The notes beneath the pieces are model-generated. The model was not told the origin of the DNA. It saw only the letters and a program-made list of their open reading frames with translations, and made no database searches. Made by a program: the position numbers and the translations under genes. A stretch of DNA of 64,000 nt from Bog-473 sp963836605 (GTDB taxonomy: Bacteria > Actinomycetota > Acidimicrobiia > Acidimicrobiales > RAAP-2). Below are positions 46,221 through 53,375 of this stretch, piece after piece. The stretch covers positions 744,001 through 808,000 of the forward strand of contig CAWIKB010000009.1 of the NCBI GenBank assembly GCA_963836605.1, in the 5' to 3' direction. The stretch's first letter is position 1, and each line of letters begins with the position of its first letter.

Positions 46221-47690
46221 GTGCCACCCCACGCGCGACCGTCACGCCACTGGTCCACCATCGCAAGGCGACGGGTCGTACGACACCGTGGCCCGATCTG
46301 GTGGTGCATCGCCTCCCTGATCAGCGCCACGCTGATCGGGCTCACGGGGGGCGTCGCCGCTGCCGGCTCGGCCGGCTCAGCCGGCCCGGACGCCGCGAGC
46401 GTGGCCAACTCGTGGACCGTCTACCACGGGAACCCATCCGGATCGGGTGACGCCACCTCGGTGGCGAGTGTGAAGACGACGAGCAGGGCGTGGACGTCGC
46501 CCCATCTGGGACAGCTCTACGGCGAGCCTCTGGCCTATTCGGGCAACGTGTACGTGGCCACGGAGAACGACGTGGTGTACGCGCTGTCGGCGGCCACCGG
46601 CGCCGTGGTGTGGTCCACCCACGTCGCCACGGCCGTGCCGTCCTCGTCGCTTCCCTGCGGCGACATCTCGCCGACGGTGGGGATCACGGGCACGCCCGTC
46701 ATCGACCCGGCAAGGAACGAGATCTTTGTGGTCGCCGACGAACTGGTGCACAAGACTCCGGCGCACGTGATGGTGGGCCTCAGCACGGCGACGGGCGCGG
46801 TCGAGATGACCCAGCCCGTCGACCCTCCGGGCGCTGACCCGGCCGCGCTCCTGCAGCGCACCGGGCTCAACCTCGACAAGGGTGAGGTCGTTTTCGGCAT
46901 GGGTGGCAACGACGGAGACTGTGCCGCCTACAAGGGCCGGGTCGGTGCCGTGAGCGAAACCGGCGGGACCCCGCTGTTCTTCACTGTCGATGCAGCCCCG
47001 GCAAACCGTGAAGGGGCGGTGTGGATGGGTGGAGCGGCCCCCGAGGTCGACAGCAGCGGCCACATCTGGGTCAGCTCGGGTAACGGGTCGGTCACCTCGT
47101 CGAGCCAACCCTACGACGACAGTGACGCCGCCCTCGAGCTCTCGTCCTCCCTGCAGTTGGTGCAGTTCTTCGCCCCGAGCTCGTGGGCCCAGGACAACGC
47201 CAGCGATGCCGACATGACCATGGCCCCGACCCTGTTCTCCGATGGCCTGGTCCTGCTGGCCGGCAAGTCCCGGATCGCCTATCTCCTCAACGGCAGCCAT
47301 CTCGGCGGCATCGGCGGACAGCTCACGACGCTGAGCCCGGCGTGCAGCAACGTCATCGACGGTGGCAGTGCCGTCGTCGGCGCGACCGCGTTCATCCCGT
47401 GCCTGAGCGGCCCGGTCGCCCTCCAGGTCGTTGCCTCACCGCCCAGCATCACCCTGCGCTGGAGCGCGGGGGTGGGTGGTGGCCCTCCGATCGTCGCCGC
47501 CGGACTGGTCTGGACCATCGGGCAGGACGGCGTGCTCTACGGGCTCAATGCTTCAACCGGTGCCGTGGTCCAGCGGGCGGGTATCGGCGTACCGTTCAAC
47601 CACTTCCCGACGCCGAGTGTCGGCCAGGGTCTCCTCCTGGCTCCGGCGCCGGCCCGGGTGATCGCCTTCAGCACGACCCCGGCGCCCTAA
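46221..47690 (+). CDS. Secreted PQQ-type beta-propeller protein
   Basis: Protein of 489 residues. GTG start after GAGAGGGGAG. The N-terminus has a basic region and a hydrophobic signal (IWWCIASLISATLIGLTGGV) ending near AAAGSAG. The mature part is built of propeller blades, including YVATENDVVYALSAATGAVV, HIWVSSGNGSVT and LVWTIGQDGVLYGLNASTGA, the last two similar to PQQ-dependent dehydrogenase repeats. No catalytic Asp/Glu-Ca site typical of PQQ alcohol dehydrogenases was recognised, so a structural or binding role outside the membrane is as likely as catalysis. Confidence 0.85.
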   Translation: MPPHARPSRHWSTIARRRVVRHRGPIWWCIASLISATLIGLTGGVAAAGSAGSAGPDAASVANSWTVYHGNPSGSGDATSVASVKTTSRAWTSPHLGQLYGEPLAYSGNVYVATENDVVYALSAATGAVVWSTHVATAVPSSSLPCGDISPTVGITGTPVIDPARNEIFVVADELVHKTPAHVMVGLSTATGAVEMTQPVDPPGADPAALLQRTGLNLDKGEVVFGMGGNDGDCAAYKGRVGAVSETGGTPLFFTVDAAPANREGAVWMGGAAPEVDSSGHIWVSSGNGSVTSSSQPYDDSDAALELSSSLQLVQFFAPSSWAQDNASDADMTMAPTLFSDGLVLLAGKSRIAYLLNGSHLGGIGGQLTTLSPACSNVIDGGSAVVGATAFIPCLSGPVALQVVASPPSITLRWSAGVGGGPPIVAAGLVWTIGQDGVLYGLNASTGAVVQRAGIGVPFNHFPTPSVGQGLLLAPAPARVIAFSTTPAP

Positions 47691-47720
47691 TGGGAGCCCG
47701 GCGCGGCCCGGGGCCTCCGA

Positions 47721-47933
47721 CTCGGGGAAGATCATCGAACCCATGCGATCGACGCGACCTCGGACCTCGGCCAATGAAGTGAAGAAGGCCAGGACGACGT
47801 CGGCGTGGCCGCGTACCCGGCGCGTCACCGTCACACCGGTTGGACCATCACGAACATCAAGGACGAGATCCTCCGGTGCGCGCAGGAGGACGAGGGTCGA
47901 GACTTCTCTGATACCGAGCTCGGTCGCCAGCGA
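47721..47933 (-). pseudogene. Remnant of a DUF3052-family gene
   Basis: A minus-strand reading of this stretch gives LATELGIREVSTLVLLRAPE and VRGHADVVLAFFTSLAEVRG then MGSMIFPE, which matches the middle of the actinobacterial DUF3052 family. The expected C-terminal half (GGLWVAWPK onward) is absent: homology ends about 20-30 bp from the 3' end of the propeller gene. No good start is visible. It is best read as a truncated, dead copy. Confidence 0.6.
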
Positions 47934-47976
47934 TCTCGTGGCACCGTCCGCCACGAGAATGCAGTATTCCACCGCT

Positions 47977-48017
47977 CGCAATGGGAGCTGCCACGACCGC
48001 AATGGGAGCTGCCACGA
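47977..48017 (+). repeat. Two-copy 21-bp tandem repeat
   Basis: CGCAATGGGAGCTGCCACGA at 47977-47996 and again at 47998-48017, identical. Confidence 0.85.
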
Positions 48018-48234
48018 GGATGGGCCGGCCTGCGCACGAGAACGACGGCGGCGTCCGACCGCGATCTGACGCGAAGAGTTACACCGTGTATCGCGAGCGC
48101 GTCACCGTCAATTCATGCGGTCGCATTTGACTACGTCGAGTGGTGTGTCACTTCGCTCTGACCGCAGGCGCGGCCGCGTGGGCACACCCTCACGACCACC
48201 GAGCCGTCGGCTCGACCTATCGCCGGGAGGAAGC

Positions 48235-50706
48235 ATGACCGCTCTGAGAAACCCGTCGCGGCCTGGTGCCGGCCTGGTGGGACTCGTCGCCTCGCTGTTC
48301 GTCCTGGGCTCCCTGGTCCTGACTGCCGCCGTTGCGTCCCCGGCCACCAACCCCGGTGCGGCCTCGACCGTGCCCGTCCCCGCTCCCGGCCCGGGGGCGC
48401 CCCCGACCAGCTGCCAGCTCGGAAATGGGGTCAAGCACGTCATTGAGATCACGTTCGACAACGTCCATTTCTTCCGGGACAACCCCAATGTGCCGTCCGA
48501 TCTCGAACTGATGCCGCACCTGCTCAATTTCATGGAGCAGAACGGGACGCTGCTCTCCAACAACCACACCCCCCTGATCGCCCATACCGCCGACGACATC
48601 CTCACGACCTTGACCGGTCTCTACGGAGACCGCCAGGGCATGCCGATCTCCAACAGCTACCAGAGCTACAACAAGGACGGCACCACTGACCCCGCGGGAT
48701 CCTTCGCGTACTGGACCGACCCCGTCTACGACACGGCCTCCTCGCCGAACGCCGGCCACGACACCAACCCGTCGATGGTGTACGCAGCCAGCCCGCCGGC
48801 CACCACGACACCCGCACCGCAACCCGGCGCCACGACGCCGGCGCCGTGGGTCCCGTTCACCCGGGCCGGTTGTGACGTCGGCGCCGTCGGAACGGCCAAC
48901 ATCGAATTGGAGAACACGGCGGTCGACATCCCCAAGGTGTTCGGTGCCAACTCACCCGAGGCGCAACAACTCAAGAACGACACCGACCCCTACAAGGACC
49001 CCGAGACCGCCGACTACGTCGGCGTAGCGGTGCACTGCGCCCGTGCTTCGAGCGTCTGCGCCTCGGCCAAGGCGGTGAAGTACGGCCAGACGACCTCCTC
49101 GCCCACGGCGGTCCCCGATCTGTTGCCGAGCGAGCCCGGTGGTTACAACGGCTTTGATGCGCTCTTCGGCCACCGCTACGTGGCCCCCCAGCTCGGGGCC
49201 GGGACGCCGGATGTGACCAGGAACGGCTTCCAGGTGACGAACGCGGCGGGCAACCTGGTTGACCTCGACGGCAACCAGATCAACGGCGCGTACGTCGGGA
49301 CCGCCCCGGGCTTTCCCGGATTCGGTTCGATCAACGCCGCGCAGAGCCTGGCCTACGTCGCCGACATGCTGGAAGCCGGAGTCCCGGTCACCGACGCCTA
49401 CATGGCCGATCTGCACGGCAATGAGAACATCCCCGCCCTGTCGTCCGTCTGCGCCCATGCGGGTAGTGCCCTGGGGAGCGGCTCCCCGTGTTATGTGGCG
49501 CAGGCCCAGTACTACGACCACTCGTTCGAGACCTTCTTCAATCGCCTGGCCGCCGACGGGATCACCCGACAGAACACCGAGTTCATCTTCAGCTCCGACG
49601 AGGGTGATCACCAGGCCGCGGCCAACGTGGGCCGCGCCGTCCAACCCACACCGGCCAACTGCGACGGGGCCACCGTCACGGGCACCACTGTCACCCCGGA
49701 TGTGGCCTGCTCGTATCCGCCGGGGACGCTGGGCGAGCTCGACGCCAACCTGACCGGGCTCCTGGCCACGGAGAAGGGGGACACGACCCCCTTCAGTCTC
49801 GAGAACGACACGGCACCCGAGCTCTACGTGAACGGCAATCCGTCTCCGTCGTCGCCCGTGGTGCGCACACTCGACCGGGACGTGGGATCCCTGACGGCGG
49901 CTAATCCGTACTCGGGGAATTCGCAGGAGCCCATCACCAACTACCTGGCCGACCCGGTCGAGGAGGCGATTCTCCACTTGGTCAACGCGGATCCGGCCCG
50001 GACCCCGACCCTGGCCATGTTCGCCAAGCCCGACTACTACCTCTATGACGGGGGGCCCAGGTGTGCCACCGCCTCCGCCGGCTCATGTGTGGCGGTGAAC
50101 TCGGGGTACGCCTGGGACCACGGCGACTATGCCGCTGAGATCGACACGAACTACGTGGGGTTCGTGGGTCCGGGCGTGGCCAACCTGGGTCTGGACGGAT
50201 CGCCTCCCCAGGCGGGGCCGAGCTCGGCCGGGCCCAAGAGCGGTCAGACGACCGTGCCGCAGGAAGGCACGAAGGGCACCTGGGTCGACGAGACGGACAT
50301 CCGACCCACCCTGATGTACCTCGTGGGCCTGCGCGATGACTACGAGCACGACGGGTGGGTCATCAACCAGGTGCTCACCAACCCGAATCGTGAGATGGCC
50401 GACCCCGACGTCGTCCGTTTGGGCCAGTGCTACAAGCAGCTGAACTCGAGCGTGGGTGAGTTCGGGACGGCGACCCTGGTCGCCTCCACCAAGGGTCTCG
50501 AGAGCACCAGCGCCGGCGACCGGGCGTATCTGGGGACCGAACGCGCGCTGTCCGGGCTCGACCGGGTGCGCGACGTGGTCGCCGGGCAGATCAAGAACTC
50601 GCTGGAAGACGCGGCGTTCAACCGGTCCCCGGTACGCGATCCCAGGGGCCAATTGGCCGCCTGCGAGGGGGTGATCACCGCGGCGGAGCGCTTCGCCTCT
50701 GGATGA
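48235..50706 (+). CDS. Secreted alkaline-phosphatase-superfamily protein
   Basis: Protein of 823 residues. ATG after CGGGAGGAAGC. A signal peptide (LVGLVASLFVLGSLVLTAAV) is followed by a Pro/Ala linker. The body resembles the alkaline phosphatase/sulfatase fold: a first metal-site-like segment IEITFDNVHFFRDNP followed by PLIAHTADDILTTLTGLY, then EFIFSSDEGDHQ and a final YAWDHGDYAAEIDTNYVGFV, which would supply Asp and His ligands. Catalytic identity is uncertain because the usual Ser/Thr nucleophile is not obvious; His-Thr in PLIAHTADD is the best candidate. Its stop overlaps the ATG of the next secreted protein. Confidence 0.8.
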   Translation: MTALRNPSRPGAGLVGLVASLFVLGSLVLTAAVASPATNPGAASTVPVPAPGPGAPPTSCQLGNGVKHVIEITFDNVHFFRDNPNVPSDLELMPHLLNFMEQNGTLLSNNHTPLIAHTADDILTTLTGLYGDRQGMPISNSYQSYNKDGTTDPAGSFAYWTDPVYDTASSPNAGHDTNPSMVYAASPPATTTPAPQPGATTPAPWVPFTRAGCDVGAVGTANIELENTAVDIPKVFGANSPEAQQLKNDTDPYKDPETADYVGVAVHCARASSVCASAKAVKYGQTTSSPTAVPDLLPSEPGGYNGFDALFGHRYVAPQLGAGTPDVTRNGFQVTNAAGNLVDLDGNQINGAYVGTAPGFPGFGSINAAQSLAYVADMLEAGVPVTDAYMADLHGNENIPALSSVCAHAGSALGSGSPCYVAQAQYYDHSFETFFNRLAADGITRQNTEFIFSSDEGDHQAAANVGRAVQPTPANCDGATVTGTTVTPDVACSYPPGTLGELDANLTGLLATEKGDTTPFSLENDTAPELYVNGNPSPSSPVVRTLDRDVGSLTAANPYSGNSQEPITNYLADPVEEAILHLVNADPARTPTLAMFAKPDYYLYDGGPRCATASAGSCVAVNSGYAWDHGDYAAEIDTNYVGFVGPGVANLGLDGSPPQAGPSSAGPKSGQTTVPQEGTKGTWVDETDIRPTLMYLVGLRDDYEHDGWVINQVLTNPNREMADPDVVRLGQCYKQLNSSVGEFGTATLVASTKGLESTSAGDRAYLGTERALSGLDRVRDVVAGQIKNSLEDAAFNRSPVRDPRGQLAACEGVITAAERFASG

Positions 50707-51431
50707 GGGTGCCGGGAGCGGTGCTATCTTCTCGACGCGGGAGCGGGAGACCGCGTACGTGGGTGGGGGGAGTCCGACCGGTGCACACGAGGGACATCAC
50801 GACAGCCGGTCGCTCTGCGCGAAGGTGGCGTCGAGGCCTGGGCACGGCGTGCGTGGCGGCGCTCCTCGTCGCGATGGCCGCGCTCCCGAGCGGTGCAGCC
50901 GGCGACGCCGGGCTCAGCCAACACTTCATCTCCGATCCGATACCCGGATGGTCTCCGCTACCGGAATCGCAGCTGGCCAGCCTGGCCAGCAGCCTCAAGC
51001 AGGCCGAGAACTCGTCCATCTCCAAAGATGGGGGTCGGGCCACTACGGCCGCCGACGGTTGGTCGCCGTCCACGAGGCAGAGAGGCTTGATCATCGCCCT
51101 GATCGCCTTTGTCTTCAAGAACGTGAGTGGTGCACAAATCACACAACAAGGTCACCTGGCGGCCGAGTCCAGCGCCATCTCGTTCTGCAAGGGGGCAACC
51201 GGCGCCGCTCCCCGGACCAACGGGTCCGTTTCCTCGATTCCGGGTTCACACCTCGTCACCTGCAAATCGGTGAAGGGCGTCGTCCTGCAGGCGGTGACGT
51301 ACACCAGATCCAACGTGTTGGCCATCGTCGAGAGCACCCGGAGTGCCATGAGCAGCGGAAAGCTCGCGGCCATCGGCAGAAGCCAGTTTCAGGCACTGCC
51401 GACCACGACGTCTGCGGTCCCGGGCGGTTGA
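50703..51431 (+). CDS. Secreted protein of unknown function
   Basis: Up to 242 residues. The ATG at 50703 overlaps the preceding stop (ATGA), but an in-frame GTG at 50781 would place the signal peptide (RRWRRGLGTACVAALLVAMA) nearer the N-terminus. The mature part, after SGAAGDAG, is about 180 residues with two cysteines (FCKGATG and VTCKSVKG) that may form a disulfide. I do not recognise a family. Coupling to the phosphatase-like gene suggests the two exported proteins act together. The gene ends inside a tandem repeat. Confidence 0.6.
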   Translation: MRVPGAVLSSRRGSGRPRTWVGGVRPVHTRDITTAGRSARRWRRGLGTACVAALLVAMAALPSGAAGDAGLSQHFISDPIPGWSPLPESQLASLASSLKQAENSSISKDGGRATTAADGWSPSTRQRGLIIALIAFVFKNVSGAQITQQGHLAAESSAISFCKGATGAAPRTNGSVSSIPGSHLVTCKSVKGVVLQAVTYTRSNVLAIVESTRSAMSSGKLAAIGRSQFQALPTTTSAVPGG

Positions 51432-51510
51432 GGCTGGCGCCCGGTCCCGGGCGGTTGACGTCTGCGATCCCGGGCGGTTGAGGTGGCGCCCGGTCCCGGG
51501 CGGCTGAGGC
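51411..51510 (+). repeat. Tandem duplication of about 50 bp with GTCCCGGGCGGTTGA units
   Basis: Two near-identical 50-bp copies (51411-51460 and 51461-51510), each holding two units of GTCCCGGGCGGTTGA-type sequence. The unit carries the stop codon TGA of the secreted-protein gene, so the duplication lies across its 3' end. The unit is self-complementary at CCCGGG. Confidence 0.8.
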
Positions 51511-51515
51511 TCGGG

Positions 51516-52718
51516 TCAGATGTCCAGTGAGCGGAACACCATCCCGGTCCGGGGCTTGGGACTGAAGTAGGTCGTCTTCGGCGGCATCCGGCGCCGCTCC
51601 TCGGCCCATTGGGAGATCTGGCTCACGGTGACCGGCCGCAGCAGGAGGGCCGCTTGCGCCTGCCCCTCGCGGAGCGCCTCGGTGGCCTCGGTGACGCTGT
51701 GGCGGTAGGCCACGTCGTGCGGGGGCAGGTGGGAAAGCGCCACGGCAACCAGGCTCGAATCGAGGTCGTCGCCCGCGCTGTCGTAGGTCTCGGCATGGGG
51801 GAGCAGGAGATACGCGCTCCCTGCGGTGACGAGGACCAGGGAGGCGGAGCCGGCCAGCGCGCCGAGGGTCCGCTCGTCGGCCGTGCCGGCGCGCACCACG
51901 TCGAACCAGGTCGAAAAGGCCTCGACGATGTCGAAGTACTCGGGTAGCCCGGCCACCGTCCGATGGATGGCCCCCACCGTCAGTTGGTCCTCGGCCAGCT
52001 CGACAATGAGGGTGAGCACGAGATCGTGGGGCCCGGGCGTGTTGCCGTTCTCGGCCCGGCACTCGGCTTGATACGTCCGGGCGGTCTCGTAGCGGTGGTG
52101 CCCGTCGGCGATGACCACCGGGGCGGCAGCCATGGCCTCGGTCACCGCGGCGATGGAGTCCTGGTCGCTCAACACCCACAGCTGGTGGCGCACGCCGTCG
52201 TCGTCGTAGGCATCGGCCACGGGCTCGTCGTCGCTCGGGTCGAACGTGGCTGTCAACCCCTTGCTCATGGACAGGCCCCAAATGGGCGAGAGGTTGGCCC
52301 TGGTGGCCCGCAGGAGCTCGAGGCGGTCGCTCTTGGCCTTGGGCAGCGTCTGCTCGTGGGGCAGGATGTCGCTCTCCTCACCCGGATCGGGCAGACCGAG
52401 GGCGCCCAGGACACCGGTGGAGGATCGCCCGGAGCGGTCGGTCATGCGGTAGGGGTAGAGGCAGGGCGTCGGGTCGGCCCGGAGCTGGCCGCTCTCCTGC
52501 CAGCGGGTGAAGAGCTCGGCGGCCACGGCATAGCGGTCCTTCTTGGCGGGCAGGTCCGGTTCGGGCAGCTCGACCAGGACCGCGTTGGCCGCATGGCGGG
52601 AGGCCAGGCGTACCCGTTCGGCCGAACCGATGACGTCATAGGGAGGGGCAATCAGCTGGCCGATGGAGATGGTGTGCATGGCGTACCGCAGGCCACGGAA
52701 CGGTTCGAATCGGGGCAT
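51516..52718 (-). CDS. DUF1015-family protein
   Basis: Cytoplasmic protein of 400 residues. It begins MPRFEPFRGLRYAMHTISIG followed by the conserved APPYDVIG, and contains VIADGHHRYETARTYQ and SLVLVTAGSAYLLLP as in DUF1015 (COG4198). It is divergent from pgsA with 60 bp between the start codons. Function is unknown; related genes often sit near serine or glycine metabolism. The ATG at 52718 is chosen because homology begins there. No strong Shine-Dalgarno is visible; CAGAGT 6 nt upstream is a weak -10 match. Confidence 0.85.
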   Translation of the reverse strand: MPRFEPFRGLRYAMHTISIGQLIAPPYDVIGSAERVRLASRHAANAVLVELPEPDLPAKKDRYAVAAELFTRWQESGQLRADPTPCLYPYRMTDRSGRSSTGVLGALGLPDPGEESDILPHEQTLPKAKSDRLELLRATRANLSPIWGLSMSKGLTATFDPSDDEPVADAYDDDGVRHQLWVLSDQDSIAAVTEAMAAAPVVIADGHHRYETARTYQAECRAENGNTPGPHDLVLTLIVELAEDQLTVGAIHRTVAGLPEYFDIVEAFSTWFDVVRAGTADERTLGALAGSASLVLVTAGSAYLLLPHAETYDSAGDDLDSSLVAVALSHLPPHDVAYRHSVTEATEALREGQAQAALLLRPVTVSQISQWAEERRRMPPKTTYFSPKPRTGMVFRSLDI

Positions 52719-52766
52719 CGGGCAACTCTGGCACACCGGGGAACGGAGCGGGACGGGCGGCTCCCG

Positions 52767-52772
52767 TAGACT
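52767..52772 (+). promoter_or_regulatory. -10 element of leaderless promoter for pgsA
   Basis: TAGACT ends 6 nt before the GTG at 52779. Confidence 0.6.
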
Positions 52773-52778
52773 GACCCC

Positions 52779-53375
52779 GTGGGCGATGAAGAAGGTCTGG
52801 ACAAAATCCTGACCGCTCCGAATGTGATCACCTTGATTCGGCTTCTCTGCATCCCCCTCTTCTTGTGGCTGCTCTTCGGGGCGCACCGCCAGTCCCTGGC
52901 TGCCGTGCTCCTGGCTGTCCTGGGCGCCACGGACTGGATCGACGGCCACGTGGCCCGGCGGTACCACCAGGTGTCGACGTTGGGGAAGATCCTCGACCCT
53001 GCCGCCGATCGCATCCTGGTGGCCACCGCGGTCATCGCCGTGATGGTCTACGGCGCCGTCCCGTTGTGGTTCGGGATCGCCACCATCGCCCGTGAAGTCC
53101 TGGTCTCGATCATCGTGTTGGCGCTGGCCGCGTTGGGGGCGGCCCGCATCGATGTGTTGTGGGTGGGCAAAGCGGGCACGTTTGGGCTCATGTTCGCCTA
53201 TCCGGCCTTTCTGCTCGCCGACGGCACCGCCCGTTGGCAGGTGCCCGTCCACGTGGCGGCGTGGATCAGCGGACTGGCCGGCCTGACCTTGGCCTGGATC
53301 GCGGCGGCGAGCTATGTGGCTCCCGCCCGTACGGCGTTCCGGGACGGCCGGGCGGCCCGGCGGAGCCCGGTATGA
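52779..53375 (+). CDS. pgsA: CDP-alcohol phosphatidyltransferase
   Basis: Integral membrane enzyme of phospholipid synthesis, 198 residues, most like CDP-diacylglycerol-glycerol-3-phosphate phosphatidyltransferases. The catalytic motif is TDWIDGHVARRYHQVSTLGK followed by ILDPAADR, matching D-G-x2-A-R-x8-G-x3-D-x3-D. Several membrane helices are present (VITLIRLLCIPLFLWLL and later). GTG start from a leaderless promoter. Gene order with the downstream genes recalls the pgsA2-gcvH-garA region of M. tuberculosis. Its stop overlaps the next start. The exact alcohol substrate is inferred from family. Confidence 0.88.
   Translation: MGDEEGLDKILTAPNVITLIRLLCIPLFLWLLFGAHRQSLAAVLLAVLGATDWIDGHVARRYHQVSTLGKILDPAADRILVATAVIAVMVYGAVPLWFGIATIAREVLVSIIVLALAALGAARIDVLWVGKAGTFGLMFAYPAFLLADGTARWQVPVHVAAWISGLAGLTLAWIAAASYVAPARTAFRDGRAARRSPV

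Larger units (their letters stand above)
47691..48234 (+). other. Gene-poor interval of about 540 bp
   Basis: It holds only the DUF3052 remnant and a two-copy 21-bp tandem repeat; I see no intact gene or RNA in it. Confidence 0.55.

Noticed and set aside
51411..51510. CRISPR-like repeat array
   Set aside because: Only two 50-bp copies in tandem with no unique spacers and no cas genes in the window.
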